Positions 1 through 8,752 of a stretch of DNA of 30,691 nucleotides are shown piece after piece. The notes beneath the pieces are model-generated. The model had not been told where the DNA came from. It was given only the letters and a program-made list of their open reading frames with translations, and ran no database searches. Each line of letters begins with the position of its first letter. The stretch's first letter is position 1. The position numbers were made by a program, and so were the translations under genes. The stretch is taken from NCBI GenBank assembly GCA_934488695.1, contig CAKSSH010000016.1, positions 1-30,691 of the forward strand. The letters run 5' to 3'. Source of the DNA: an uncultured Oscillospiraceae bacterium. GTDB lineage: Bacteria; Bacillota; Clostridia; Oscillospirales; Ruminococcaceae.

Positions 1-503
1 TCGTTATTATGATGGTTAACGGAAACGTTGGGGCAGGCGTTGCGGTTGCCGGCGCATTCAGCTTGATTCGCTTCCGTTCGGCACCGGGCAGCGCGCGGGA
101 AATTGGCGCGGTTTTTCTGGCAATGGGCGTCGGTATTATGGCAGGGATGGGGTATCTTGCCTATGCGGTACTGTTTGCACTGCTTTTAGGCGGCTGCGGC
201 GTGTTGTTTTCCAGGGCTTTTCAGCGAGATTCGTCACAAAAAAATTTTAAAACATTGCGGATCACCATTCCGGAGCAGCTGAATTTTTGCAACGCTTTTG
301 AGGATATTTTTAAGGAGTATACCCGGTCTTGTGAGCTTGTACAGGTTAGAACCAGCAATATGGGCAGTCTATATAAGCTGACATATGATATTGTGCTGCA
401 AAAGCCGGGCTGTGAAAAAGCGCTGATGGATGCACTGCGTTGCCGGAACGGAAACTTAGAGATAATGATTTCTGACCGGGACGCAGCAACCGCACAGTTA
501 TAA
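1..503 (+). CDS. DUF4956 membrane protein, 3' part
   Basis: The reading frame is open to the left edge (frame from base 3), so the N-terminus lies outside the window. The visible part contains a segment around SLIRFRSAPGSAREIG followed by two hydrophobic stretches and a soluble C-terminal tail, which is the pattern I recognise for DUF4956 proteins (usually about 220 residues with several membrane helices). Function is not established. In related genomes DUF4956 genes often lie beside VTC-domain polyphosphate polymerase-like genes, CotH kinases and Cthe_2159 surface proteins. The next gene here, 15 bases downstream, fits that set, so a role in building or modifying a cell-surface structure is an inference. 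A VTC-domain gene just to the left of the window would be expected. Confidence 0.8.
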   Translation, partial: VIMMVNGNVGAGVAVAGAFSLIRFRSAPGSAREIGAVFLAMGVGIMAGMGYLAYAVLFALLLGGCGVLFSRAFQRDSSQKNFKTLRITIPEQLNFCNAFEDIFKEYTRSCELVQVRTSNMGSLYKLTYDIVLQKPGCEKALMDALRCRNGNLEIMISDRDAATAQL

Positions 504-518
504 TAAGGAGGATGTCGC

Positions 519-2399
519 ATGAGGAGAACGAGATTATTTATCGGTCTTGTTGTGGGGGCGCTTGTTTTGTCGGCATGCGGACAAAAGAGCTTTGAACAAA
601 CAGATAGCACGGAAGAACAGACGCAGACGCAGACGCAGGCGCTTCCGCTGTCCGTCTCCGAAATGTTTTCGGAACGGGAGCTTTCTGACGTTTCTGCTAA
701 AAAAGCCGTTAATATTAAGCTTCAGGATCAAGGCAGCAGTGCGGATGATTTGAACTGCGTGTCTATTCAAGGAGATGTTGTGACAATCCAAAAAGCCGGG
801 ATCTATTCCGTGTCCGGTGCGCTCAGTCAGGGCAGGCTTGTTGTAGATGTCGGCAAAAAAGAGGAGGTGCAGCTGATTTTTGCCGGCGTTGAGATTCATT
901 GCTCGGATTCGGCGGCGCTGTATGTCCGCAGTGCGGACTTTGTTGGGGTAACTTTGCAGAAAGACACTGAAAACATCCTTGTAAATGAAAAAACCTTTAC
1001 ATACGACTCGGAAAACAATATTGACGGTGCGATTTTTGCGAAAAGTGATTTGAGTTTTAACGGCGAGGGAAGCTTACGGATAGAGTCTTCTAAACACGGA
1101 ATTGTTACCAAAAAAGACTTGTTTTTTGTTGGCGGAAATTATCAGGTGAGCGGTGAGTCTCATGCAATTGTCGGTAAAGACAGCGTACGAATCAAAAACG
1201 GCAGCTTTCGGCTCTCCGCCGGAAAAGATGCAATTACGTCAGATGCTGAAAATGAGGCGGATAAAGGCTTTGTCTATATAGCCGGCGGCAGCTATAATAT
1301 CATTGCCGGCTCGGACGGCCTGAGTGCGAAAAACACGCTGCAAATTGACGGCGGAAGCTTTGATGTATATTGTGGAGACGGCAGCAAATCCGCGGTACAG
1401 TATAAGAACGCCGTATCCGAAAATGCCGTCAGTCAAAAAGGAATCAAATCCGCAGGAGCCATGATAATTAACAACGGAACGTTTTGCGTGGACAGTGCGG
1501 ATGATGCGTTTCACAGCAACGAAAGCCTGACTGTTTGCGGCGGAAGCTTTGAAATACAGTCCGGGGATGATGCTTTTCATGCCGACGACGCACTGAGTGT
1601 TCTGGGCGGCACCATAAGCGTTCTGCGTTCTTACGAGGGCTTGGAAGGGCAGACGGTGTCAATTTCCGGCGGAGAACTGTCGATTACGGCTGAGGATGAC
1701 GGTATAAACGCGGCGGGCGGTCGGGATAACAGCGGAATCGGCCGACGTCAGGATACATTTGGAAAGGCTGACAGCGCTGCCTGCATCACGGTTTCGGGCG
1801 GGAATATTACTGTGAACGCAGGCGGTGACGGATTGGATTCTAATGGCAATTTAGTGGTCAGTGGCGGAAAAATAATTGTGTCGGGTGCGACAAACGGTGG
1901 GAACAGCGCCGTGGATTATGATGGCACCGCTAAAATCACCGGCGGCATTTTTGCGGCAACAGGCTATGCGGAAATGGCTCAGAATTTTGGGAGCGAATCC
2001 ACACAGGGATCTATGCTGATTTCTGTCGGTGAACAGTCGGCTGATACTTCGGTCATCCTATATGAAACGCAGGGGCAGGAACTGATATCGTTCAATCCCA
2101 CAAAACGGTTTAACAGTGTTTTGATCAGCGTCCCACAGCTGCGTGTCGGCAGCACTTATACTTTAAAAGTCGGTAGTAGTGCCCGCGAAATCACTATGAG
2201 TGAGCTGATTTACGGTACAGAATCGGGCGGATTTCCGGGTGGCATGAACGGCAGACCGGGCGGCATGAACGGCAGACCGGGCGGTGCAAACAAAAGACCC
2301 GACAATGGCAACAACAAGGGGTCGGACGGTGCGACTCGAGACAACCGTCAAAACCCGCTGCCTTCTTTTGAAAACGAAGGGCAGCAGCCTGCGGCCTGA
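519..2399 (+). CDS. Secreted lipoprotein with Cthe_2159-type carbohydrate-binding beta-helix
   Basis: 626 residues. The start is fixed by AAGGAGG seven bases upstream of the ATG. The N-terminus has an Arg-rich n-region, a hydrophobic stretch and a lipobox (VLSAC, Cys about residue 20), so it should be a lipoprotein. A Gln/Thr-rich linker follows. Residues from about 60 to 510 consist of many short repeats of the form GGxxxIxxGxDGxxxxGxLxxxGG, typical of a right-handed parallel beta-helix. This matches the Cthe_2159 family (PF14262), whose founding member binds acidic polysaccharide such as polygalacturonate. The C-terminal 60 residues are Gly/Pro/Asn/Arg-rich and low in complexity. The upstream DUF4956 gene is probably co-transcribed and a terminator follows. 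Binding function is inferred from the family; the ligand is unknown. Confidence 0.85.
   Translation: MRRTRLFIGLVVGALVLSACGQKSFEQTDSTEEQTQTQTQALPLSVSEMFSERELSDVSAKKAVNIKLQDQGSSADDLNCVSIQGDVVTIQKAGIYSVSGALSQGRLVVDVGKKEEVQLIFAGVEIHCSDSAALYVRSADFVGVTLQKDTENILVNEKTFTYDSENNIDGAIFAKSDLSFNGEGSLRIESSKHGIVTKKDLFFVGGNYQVSGESHAIVGKDSVRIKNGSFRLSAGKDAITSDAENEADKGFVYIAGGSYNIIAGSDGLSAKNTLQIDGGSFDVYCGDGSKSAVQYKNAVSENAVSQKGIKSAGAMIINNGTFCVDSADDAFHSNESLTVCGGSFEIQSGDDAFHADDALSVLGGTISVLRSYEGLEGQTVSISGGELSITAEDDGINAAGGRDNSGIGRRQDTFGKADSAACITVSGGNITVNAGGDGLDSNGNLVVSGGKIIVSGATNGGNSAVDYDGTAKITGGIFAATGYAEMAQNFGSESTQGSMLISVGEQSADTSVILYETQGQELISFNPTKRFNSVLISVPQLRVGSTYTLKVGSSAREITMSELIYGTESGGFPGGMNGRPGGMNGRPGGANKRPDNGNNKGSDGATRDNRQNPLPSFENEGQQPAA
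2241..2282 (+). repeat. Two perfect 21-bp tandem copies in the lipoprotein tail
   Basis: The 21-base unit at 2241-2261 is repeated exactly at 2262-2282. It encodes GGMNGRP repeated in frame in the Gly/Arg-rich C-terminal tail, with a degenerate copy just before it. The tail may vary in length between strains by slippage or recombination. Confidence 0.9.
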
Positions 2400-2421
2400 A
2401 AAAGCTTGATAATCGGAAATT

Positions 2422-2458
2422 GCCGGGCATGGCTCGCCGGGGTCATGCCCGGCTTTTT
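2422..2458 (+). terminator. Intrinsic terminator after the lipoprotein gene
   Basis: The ten-base arms GCCGGGCATG (2422-2431) and CATGCCCGGC (2444-2453) are perfectly complementary and are followed by five T. It lies 23 bases after the stop codon and ends the DUF4956/lipoprotein unit. Confidence 0.9.
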
Positions 2459-2755
2459 AGTAAGATTTGCGTTTTGGAAAGGATCACTCAAAAATAGGTG
2501 ACGTCTTTTGATGTTTCATAACAGCATTATCCGTGCGGGACAGGGGGGGGAAGAACCGACGACAAAGGATTCTGAGCACTTAGCCCCTGACCTCTACAAA
2601 AAAATACAAAATACTTGAAGTTTGCGTGGGGATGTGATATAATACACATAGTCTTTCCCTGTTGCTTTTAAAACCCGGGCGACGGATTGCTTTTTACAAT
2701 CTTTTTATGCGGATGGCCGGCGTAGCCGGACCCAAAGAGAAAGGATGTTTATACG
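2459..2755. other. Intergenic stretch with promoter and ~105-base leader of the glycosyltransferase operon
   Basis: No gene is seen between the terminator and the first glycosyltransferase. The left half (to about 2600) has no recognisable feature other than a run of eight G at 2543-2550. The right half holds the promoter at 2615-2643 and a leader of roughly 105 bases. The leader contains a weak hairpin (GATTG at 2685-2689 with CAATC at 2697-2701, then five T) and a second, stronger one (CCGGC and GCCGG around 2718-2730). I do not recognise a known riboswitch in it. Confidence 0.6.
2615..2643 (+). promoter_or_regulatory. Sigma-A promoter of the glycosyltransferase operon
   Basis: TTGAAG (2615-2620), a 17-base spacer and TATAAT (2638-2643), with an extended -10 TG at 2635-2636. 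This is a near-consensus vegetative promoter driving the two glycosyltransferase genes. Confidence 0.85.
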
Positions 2756-3784
2756 ATGCAGCAAAAGGTGCTGTCTGTTTCGGTGGCTGCTTATAACGCA
2801 GCTGCGACCCTGCGGGAAGCGCTGGAGCCGTTTACGGCAGATGGTGTTCGGGAGCGAGTTGAGGTTTTGGTTGTCAATGACGGCTCTAAGGACAACACGC
2901 CGGAGATTGCACAAGAATATCAAGACCGGTTTCCCGGAACCTTTCGTTTGATTTCCAAAGAAAACGGCGGTTGGGGATCGACGCTCAATACCGGCATTCG
3001 TGCGGCAACCGGAAAATATTTCAAGCAGTTGGATGCGGACGACTATTATTCCAAAGAAAATTTGCCGGATTTTTTAGACTTTCTTGAAAAGACAGACGCA
3101 GATATAGCGTATTCTCCGTTTGTCACGTTTGAGGATCAAAGCGGCGGCATTTACCGAATCGTGGGGGAATTGCTGGGGGATTATCGGTTTTTTCCGACCG
3201 ATCGAGTGGTTCCTCTGAGTGAGTGCGAAAATTTTGTTCCCGCGATGCATACCTTGACCGTACGGACGTCGGTGTTGCAAAACAGCGATATTTTTATCAC
3301 CGAGCACTGTTTTTATACCGATGTGGAATTTGTGCTGAAGAGTTATCATCTTTGTAAGACGGTGGCTTTTTATAAGATGCCGGTATATTATTATCGTCTG
3401 GCACGTGACGGGCAGAGTATGAGCCTTGCCGGAGTTCGTAAGCATTATCGAGACCATGAAAAAATGTTGCTGACGATGTTGGAGTATTATACGGAAAACG
3501 TTATGGACAAGGCGACGCAGCAAGCCTTTGAAAACCGTTTGGAAAGCGCCTGCATAATGCAGTATGTCTTTTTCTTCGCACTGAAATGTACTGCTTCGGA
3601 GAAAAATGAATTAATAGAATTTGACACCATTTTGCGGGAAAAATATCCGGAGTTTTACGAAAAAACGCATGGCCCGCGGCTGGATTTGCTGCGGAAAATG
3701 AACTTTTTCGGTTATCGTCTCCTTGCAAGGCAAAAAATGCGGCAAGACAAACGTCTTCGGCAGAATATCTTTGAGGGGGATTAA
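2756..3784 (+). CDS. Family 2 glycosyltransferase
   Basis: 342 residues. The N-terminal 110 residues form a GT-A fold of the GT2 family: SVSVAAYNAAATLREAL at the start, VVNDGSKDNT as the nucleotide-sugar loop, GxGxTLNTGI, and QLDADDYY as the metal-binding DXD-type motif. It should transfer a sugar from a nucleotide donor to an acceptor at the cytoplasmic face of the membrane, although no membrane helix is evident. The C-terminal part (about 230-342) is more divergent and likely defines acceptor choice. The start follows AGAAAGGA nine bases upstream. A second GT2 gene begins three bases after the stop, so the two are co-translated and probably build one surface glycan or teichoic-acid-like polymer. 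Substrate cannot be read from sequence. Confidence 0.9.
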   Translation: MQQKVLSVSVAAYNAAATLREALEPFTADGVRERVEVLVVNDGSKDNTPEIAQEYQDRFPGTFRLISKENGGWGSTLNTGIRAATGKYFKQLDADDYYSKENLPDFLDFLEKTDADIAYSPFVTFEDQSGGIYRIVGELLGDYRFFPTDRVVPLSECENFVPAMHTLTVRTSVLQNSDIFITEHCFYTDVEFVLKSYHLCKTVAFYKMPVYYYRLARDGQSMSLAGVRKHYRDHEKMLLTMLEYYTENVMDKATQQAFENRLESACIMQYVFFFALKCTASEKNELIEFDTILREKYPEFYEKTHGPRLDLLRKMNFFGYRLLARQKMRQDKRLRQNIFEGD

Positions 3785-3787
3785 TCG

Positions 3788-4774
3788 ATGACACCGAAAA
3801 TCAGCGTAATAGTTCCGTTTTATAAGGTGCCGTATCTTCGTCTGCGTAAATGCATTGACAGCTTGCAGCGGCAAACGATGTCGGATTTTGAGCTGCTGCT
3901 TATTTGCGACGGAAACGAGACGGAATTTAAGGATTTTTTAGGCGAATATGAGAAAGAGGACGCTCGGATTCATGCGTTTTATCTTAAACGCGGCGGCGTC
4001 GGTGCAGCAAGAAACTTCGGAATCGAGCATGCACAAGGCGAATATATTGCCTTTGTTGACAGCGATGATTTTGTCGACGAATGTTATTTGCAGAAGCTGA
4101 TGGAGGGTATGCTGGAAGCCGACCTTGCTGTTTGCGGTGTTTGCGAACAGTTTTTTTGGGTAGCCGGCGGCGTTTTTGACCGCAGGGTCTTTTTGTCGCT
4201 GCCGACCTTCTTTAACGGGTTGCAGTATATCAATTTCAGCGTTAATAAAATGTATCGCTTGGATTTGCTTCGGGAGCACCAAATTCGATTTGACACCGAT
4301 GTAAAGCTGGGTGAGGATGCGTTGTTTTTAGCTAAGTACTATAAACATTGTCGGCGCATTTGCAGCATTCCGGATTTAATGTATCATTATGTGCCAAACG
4401 ATAAATCGGCTATTCATCATTATCGGGAAGCATATTGGGATTGGGAAAAGCAGGTGATTGAGGCGCAGTGGGAAATGTTTCATCAATATCCCCTGGTTGC
4501 TCGTCAGGAAAACGGCATGACCTGCTGGTTGTATCATAAGTTTCGCGGTGCCTGCTATTATTACATGGAACACATGAAAGATAAGGCGGCGCTGCGGGCA
4601 AAGCTTGACGAAATCACTGCGCATCCGCTTTTTGCTCGGCTTCTTAAGGGAGACACCGGCAAAAAGAACGAGCACTTTAACCGAAACGAGCGTATTATTT
4701 TAAGGCTCTGGAAATGCTTTGGCGTGCGAGGGATTTATTTAACTAAAAAAATCAAAGATATTCACGGCAGATGA
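3788..4774 (+). CDS. Family 2 glycosyltransferase
   Basis: 328 residues. GT2 signatures are clear: KISVIVPFYKV at the N-terminus, LLICDGNE, RGGVGAARNFGIEHAQGEYI, then the DXD-type motif FVDSDDFVD at about residue 95. The segment DVKLGEDALFLAKYY near residue 175 matches the GED motif with the likely catalytic base in this family. It starts three bases after the preceding glycosyltransferase stop, with the ribosome binding site (GAGGGG) inside that gene, so the pair is translationally coupled. The two proteins are only distantly similar, suggesting successive steps rather than a duplication. A strong terminator follows directly. Confidence 0.9.
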   Translation: MTPKISVIVPFYKVPYLRLRKCIDSLQRQTMSDFELLLICDGNETEFKDFLGEYEKEDARIHAFYLKRGGVGAARNFGIEHAQGEYIAFVDSDDFVDECYLQKLMEGMLEADLAVCGVCEQFFWVAGGVFDRRVFLSLPTFFNGLQYINFSVNKMYRLDLLREHQIRFDTDVKLGEDALFLAKYYKHCRRICSIPDLMYHYVPNDKSAIHHYREAYWDWEKQVIEAQWEMFHQYPLVARQENGMTCWLYHKFRGACYYYMEHMKDKAALRAKLDEITAHPLFARLLKGDTGKKNEHFNRNERIILRLWKCFGVRGIYLTKKIKDIHGR

Positions 4775-4808
4775 AAAAAGGCAGCACCGATACGGTGCTG
4801 CCTTTTTA
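4774..4808. terminator. Bidirectional terminator between convergent operons
   Basis: Arms GGCAGCACC (4780-4788) and GGTGCTGCC (4794-4802) close a five-base loop. The hairpin is flanked by A-run on the left and T-run on the right, so it can terminate both the glycosyltransferase operon and, more distantly, the convergent alanine racemase unit. Confidence 0.9.
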
Positions 4809-4971
4809 TGAGGCGGAAACGGTTGTAAAAGTGTCTTGAGACGAGCTTTGAAAATTCAGATAGCTTTTGCCGGACTAACTTCAAAAAGTGCCAAGCCAAT
4901 CTTTTGTAAAAACTGTGGGAGAAGCCTGCGGCGGGGCTGCGTGCCGGCGCCGGAAACGGTTTGAAACAACA

Positions 4972-6075
4972 TCAATCCACATAACGCCGACAAATAAAGG
5001 GCGAAAGATAAATCGGGTTGACAGGGATTTCGACTCGCTCTCCAGGATGAATATCATAAAGCGGATCAACATTCAACACAAGATTGGTCATGCCGATGCG
5101 TCCTAAAGACGTGGCGCGCTCACCGTTTATGAGACAGACAAGCGGAGTGGGATGAAAAAGCAGTTTAAAATCGTTAAAGCCGTACCGCAGGATGTCTATG
5201 AATCGAAAAGTGTCGTTTTGCTTGCCGATGGCAATCCCATCCGCATAGCCGACATTAACGGTGGCGATTTTTTGTTCACTGCGTGTGCGGTATAAACCGG
5301 CATAACCGACATTATGCCCTTTCGGCAGTTGACGCACCTCAAGCACTTGCCCGTAAAGCTTTCCGACTTTACAAAGCCCTGTGGCACTGCAAATCGGCGG
5401 CACTCTGCCAATCAACGCCGAGCCGACTCGAACAGCTGTCAGGTGCATTTGAGGAAAACGAAAAACAGCCGTTGAATTACAGATATGTCGAACCGGGAAG
5501 GATAACCCCTCTCTTTGAAGGGCCTCGATCACTTGCTCAAAGACAGAAAATTGTGCAAGAGCACTTTTTTCCTTTGGTGCAAAGGCCGAGTGCAGGTGTG
5601 TATAGATTCCTTCCGCAATCAAATGCGGGCAGGCGCATGCCGCTTGAATTTCAGAAAGAGCCTGCGGCAGAAAGCCGTAGCGCCCCATTCCGGTGTCCAT
5701 TTGAATATGGACAGTCGCGTCACGTTTGTGCTCGGAGGCAATGTCGGAAATCATTTTAGCGTTTTCATAACTTCCCACAGACAGGGTGATGCTTGCGTCA
5801 ATCGCGTCGGCCGCATCTTGCGGCATGGTGCAGGGGGTTAGCAGCAAAATATCGGCGTCGGGCAGCTGTGCGCGTAGCGCAAGCGCATCCGTTAGTGCTG
5901 TGAGTGCAAAATGGCGAAGCTCGTTTTGATATAGGACGGCGGCAAATTGCGCAAGCCCCATTCCGTAGGCGTTTCCTTTCAGTACGGCATAAATACGGGC
6001 GTCACCGACAGTTTTGCGCAGCACCGACAGATTCTGCGCAATTTCTGCTGTGGAAATCTCATAAACCTTTTCCAT
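4972..6075 (-). CDS. alr: Alanine racemase family protein (divergent active site)
   Basis: 367 residues, the usual length. It is a fold-type III PLP enzyme expected to interconvert L- and D-alanine for the peptidoglycan stem. The PLP lysine lies in AVLKGNAYGMG (Lys33; family norm KANAYG). DTGMGRYGF near residue 127 matches the substrate/PLP loop. The second catalytic tyrosine is probably Tyr258 in NVGYAGLY, and VNVGYADG (273-280) matches the phosphate-binding region. The usual GRVCMD motif reads GRIGMT (325-330), so the Cys and Asp are replaced by Gly and Thr. The start is preceded by AAAGGGGA. It is the last gene of a murE-femAB-alr unit, 86 bases after femAB. Alanine racemase is the best call, but the altered motif leaves room for another amino acid substrate. 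Confidence 0.82.
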   Translation of the reverse strand: MEKVYEISTAEIAQNLSVLRKTVGDARIYAVLKGNAYGMGLAQFAAVLYQNELRHFALTALTDALALRAQLPDADILLLTPCTMPQDAADAIDASITLSVGSYENAKMISDIASEHKRDATVHIQMDTGMGRYGFLPQALSEIQAACACPHLIAEGIYTHLHSAFAPKEKSALAQFSVFEQVIEALQREGLSFPVRHICNSTAVFRFPQMHLTAVRVGSALIGRVPPICSATGLCKVGKLYGQVLEVRQLPKGHNVGYAGLYRTRSEQKIATVNVGYADGIAIGKQNDTFRFIDILRYGFNDFKLLFHPTPLVCLINGERATSLGRIGMTNLVLNVDPLYDIHPGERVEIPVNPIYLSPFICRRYVD

Positions 6076-6161
6076 AAAAACGTCCCCTTTGTTTTACGTC
6101 TGCAATGGCCTTTTGCTAATTTTTCGAGTCAACGGTCCGGTGCGCAGCATCTTCTGCGGGC

Positions 6162-7226
6162 TTATGCGTGCTTCTTTTTGCCTCGATTTTTAATTCGATA
6201 GACTGCTCGGGTGCAAAGCGACAGCAGATGTCTTGCACGCTGCATGCTGTGATATATAAAGGGACGGGTGATCAGCTCAAATTCGCCGACAAACTCGGTC
6301 AAGTCGCCGGAAAAGCCTTTCTTGAATTTGTATAAGCCGTAAAGCGGGTTTTCGGGAGACAAATCGCCCGAAACGCCTCGAAAATCATAAATATCGCAAT
6401 GCTCGTCCACGGCCCAGCGAATCATCTCTAATTGCAGCAGATAATTTGGCATGACATTGCGATAGGCGTTGGAGGATGCACCGTAAAGATACCAAACCTT
6501 ATTGCCGTAGTGCACGGCAATCGTTCCGGCAATCGGCCGACCCTCGTAATAGGCCATATACAGGCGCGCGTGCTCGCCTAAACAATCCAGCATATCCTCA
6601 AAATAGGACAGGGGACGGGTAACAAAATTGTCCCGCATACCGGTTTCCAGCATGATTTCGTAAAAGGTTTTTGCCTCGGAGCGGTCAGCGATTTTGACCT
6701 CGACGCCGTTTTTTAAGGCAACGCGTATATTATAGCGCGTTTTGCTATGGAACTTGGCCATCAAGTCATCGATTGTTTGATTTTGAACATTTAATCTGAA
6801 GACAAAGCGAGGCTGAGTGCCTTCAAAATTTTTGCCGTTTTTTAGATGGAAGCCGGCGTCGGTGAGCAGGTGCACAAAATGGGTCTCTTCTGCAGGAACA
6901 TCCGGGTCCAGCAGTACAACGCAGGCGCGATTTTCCTTGGCAAGCACCCGGGTGTCCTCAATCAGTTTGCGAACCATTGCAGTGTCGTGAATGTCGCATA
7001 CTGGCCCGCGAGGAGCATACATAATGTGATACGGCGTGGAGGGCAGACGCCGAATTAAAAAGGAAAGGGAAGCAACAATTTGGCCGTTTTCCCGTTCCAC
7101 GATGATTTCATTGCGCCAGTTTTTTTTCACGGCCGCCCATTGCGGGGATTGCATAAAATGTCCCTTTGGGTGACTTTGAATAAACTGTTCGTATTCCGAA
7201 AGCGTTTCTTGTCGTATGCGTTCCAC
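6162..7226 (-). CDS. FemAB/FemX-type peptidoglycan aminoacyltransferase
   Basis: 354 residues. It resembles FemA/FemB/FemX/MurM proteins, which use aminoacyl-tRNA to add cross-bridge residues to lipid II or its precursor. The protein has the two GNAT-like halves: an N-terminal half with HFMQSPQWAAVKK and the segment MYAPRGPVCD, and a C-terminal half with FHSKTRYNIRVALKNGVEV, GTIAVHYGNKVWYLYGAS and YDFRGVSGD, the last few being very typical of the family. The start is GTG: GGAGG lies nine bases upstream inside the end of murE, whose stop is three bases away, indicating translational coupling. The added amino acid cannot be deduced. No long coiled-coil insertion is evident, so it is probably not a staphylococcal FemA/B equivalent. 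Confidence 0.88.
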   Translation of the reverse strand: MERIRQETLSEYEQFIQSHPKGHFMQSPQWAAVKKNWRNEIIVERENGQIVASLSFLIRRLPSTPYHIMYAPRGPVCDIHDTAMVRKLIEDTRVLAKENRACVVLLDPDVPAEETHFVHLLTDAGFHLKNGKNFEGTQPRFVFRLNVQNQTIDDLMAKFHSKTRYNIRVALKNGVEVKIADRSEAKTFYEIMLETGMRDNFVTRPLSYFEDMLDCLGEHARLYMAYYEGRPIAGTIAVHYGNKVWYLYGASSNAYRNVMPNYLLQLEMIRWAVDEHCDIYDFRGVSGDLSPENPLYGLYKFKKGFSGDLTEFVGEFELITRPFIYHSMQRARHLLSLCTRAVYRIKNRGKKKHA

Positions 7227-7229
7227 GTT

Positions 7230-8702
7230 TTATTTCCTCCGTTTTGTCAGATAATCACAAATGATCTGCGCTTCGTTAAATGGGTGCCGAATTCCGTCCA
7301 TTTCCTGATACATTTCATGTCCCTTGCCGGCAATCAGGATGATATCACCCGGCAGGGCATTATCTATGGCATAATGGATGGCCTGTACACGGTCGGGAAT
7401 CGTGACATATTTTCCCTGCGTTTTTTGTATGCCGGTCAAAATATCGGCAATGATGTCCTCAGTGCGCTCAAACCGGGAATTATCCGCGGTCAAAATGGAA
7501 AAATCAGCATACTTTCCGGCGATTTCACCCATTTCAAATCTGCGCATTTTAGGCCGGTTTCCACCGCAGCCGAACAGACAAACGATTCGTCGCGGCTGAT
7601 ATTGGCGGATGGTTTGCAGAATAGTTTGTAAGCTGACGGCGTTGTGCGCGTAATCAATGATAATTGAATAATCTTCGGTGTCGCCGACCAGCTCCATACG
7701 GCCCTTGACCGAAATATCCGTCAGTGCCTGCCGAATGATTTCGACCTCGACGCCAAGCATACGCGCCGCGGCAATGGCGGCAAGGCAGTTGTACACAGTA
7801 AACTCACCCGGAACGTTGGTGCTGACGGAAAAGGCGCCGTCCGGCGTTTGACAGGTAAATTCAACGCCGAGATGTTTTCCGCTGCGAACAAGATGAATAT
7901 CCTGCGCCGTATAATCAGCTTCCTTATGAATAGCAAAGGTGGTGATGGGGCAGCGGGCATTGCGTGTAATGGCGGCAAAATACGGATCGTCCGCATTGGC
8001 AATTCCGGCTTTGCATTGAGAAAAAAGCAGGGATTTACAGTACAGATAATCCTCAAAGCTTTCATGTTCGCCTTTTCCGATATGGTCCGGAGAAAGATTT
8101 GTAAAAAGACCGATATCGTAGCAGATTCCTTCTACACGGTGCATTTTCAGACCTTGAGAGGAAACTTCCATGACGGCATGACTGCAGCCGGCCTGACGCA
8201 TTTGATCAAGATATCGATAGGTCTCATAAGATTCCGGCGTAGTGTTAATTGTCGGTTGTTTTTCTCGGCCGTAGCAGACGCCGGTGGTGCCGATAGTGCC
8301 GCATTGCCGGCCGCTTTGATCTAAAATGTTTTTCAAGATTCCGGTGATGCTGGATTTGCCTTTCGTGCCGGTAATTCCGACCAAGGTCAAGGCCTTTGCG
8401 GGGTCTCCGAATAAGGCGCGCGACATCAGCGCCAAGGCAATGCGACTGTCCGGTACGCGAATCGCAGTAATATTAGCGCTGGGCATCAACGCTTCCGGGC
8501 GCTGTACAATGAATGTGCGCGCACCGTTTTCATAAGCGGCGGAGAGATAATCATGCCCGTCGACCTGCGTTCCCAAGAGAGCAACAAAAGCTTTTCCCGG
8601 AGAGGCTTTGCGTGAGTCATAGCACAAATCCTGAATCTCGGTATCCAAGGAACCGCACAGCAGTTCAAAATCAAGGGAGCTAAGAAGTTTGGAAAGCTGC
8701 AT
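7230..8702 (-). CDS. murE: UDP-MurNAc-tripeptide synthetase (MurE-like)
   Basis: 490 residues. It is a Mur ligase adding the third residue to UDP-MurNAc-L-Ala-D-Glu in the cytoplasm. Visible are the N-terminal uridine-binding domain (LCYDSRKASPGKAFVAL), the ATP loop GITGTKGKSS (109-118), TNLSPDHIGKGEHESFEDY, the lysine that is normally carbamylated in YLYCKSLLF, and DYAHNAVSL of the C-terminal domain. The specificity motif, DNPR in diaminopimelate enzymes, reads DNSR (407-410). The Arg that contacts diaminopimelate is kept, favouring that substrate, but the Pro is lost. I chose the ATG at 8702, since AGAGGTGG sits at proper distance; an ATG six codons upstream lacks one. It heads the murE-femAB-alr unit. 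It could be a second MurE paralog dedicated to this cassette. Confidence 0.88.
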   Translation of the reverse strand: MQLSKLLSSLDFELLCGSLDTEIQDLCYDSRKASPGKAFVALLGTQVDGHDYLSAAYENGARTFIVQRPEALMPSANITAIRVPDSRIALALMSRALFGDPAKALTLVGITGTKGKSSITGILKNILDQSGRQCGTIGTTGVCYGREKQPTINTTPESYETYRYLDQMRQAGCSHAVMEVSSQGLKMHRVEGICYDIGLFTNLSPDHIGKGEHESFEDYLYCKSLLFSQCKAGIANADDPYFAAITRNARCPITTFAIHKEADYTAQDIHLVRSGKHLGVEFTCQTPDGAFSVSTNVPGEFTVYNCLAAIAAARMLGVEVEIIRQALTDISVKGRMELVGDTEDYSIIIDYAHNAVSLQTILQTIRQYQPRRIVCLFGCGGNRPKMRRFEMGEIAGKYADFSILTADNSRFERTEDIIADILTGIQKTQGKYVTIPDRVQAIHYAIDNALPGDIILIAGKGHEMYQEMDGIRHPFNEAQIICDYLTKRRK

Positions 8703-8752
8703 GACGCCACCTCTGTCCATGTAAATTTATTATATGAGCTATTTCTTTTATT

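Noticed and set aside
547..753. 68-residue Arg-rich ORF inside the lipoprotein gene
   Set aside because: It is a shifted reading of the Gln/Thr-rich linker (repeated CAGACG) of the real gene.
2543..2550. Run of eight G as a phase-variable tract
   Set aside because: It lies about 65 bases upstream of the -35, outside the promoter and any gene; one tract gives no support for switching.
2707..2790. Short ORF overlapping the start of the first glycosyltransferase, as a leader peptide
   Set aside because: No ribosome binding site precedes it, there is no residue bias, and no attenuator-like terminator follows.
4809..4971. Small genes or RNA in the gap after the glycosyltransferases
   Set aside because: Only a short unsupported frame runs through; no ribosome binding site, homology or RNA fold is recognised.
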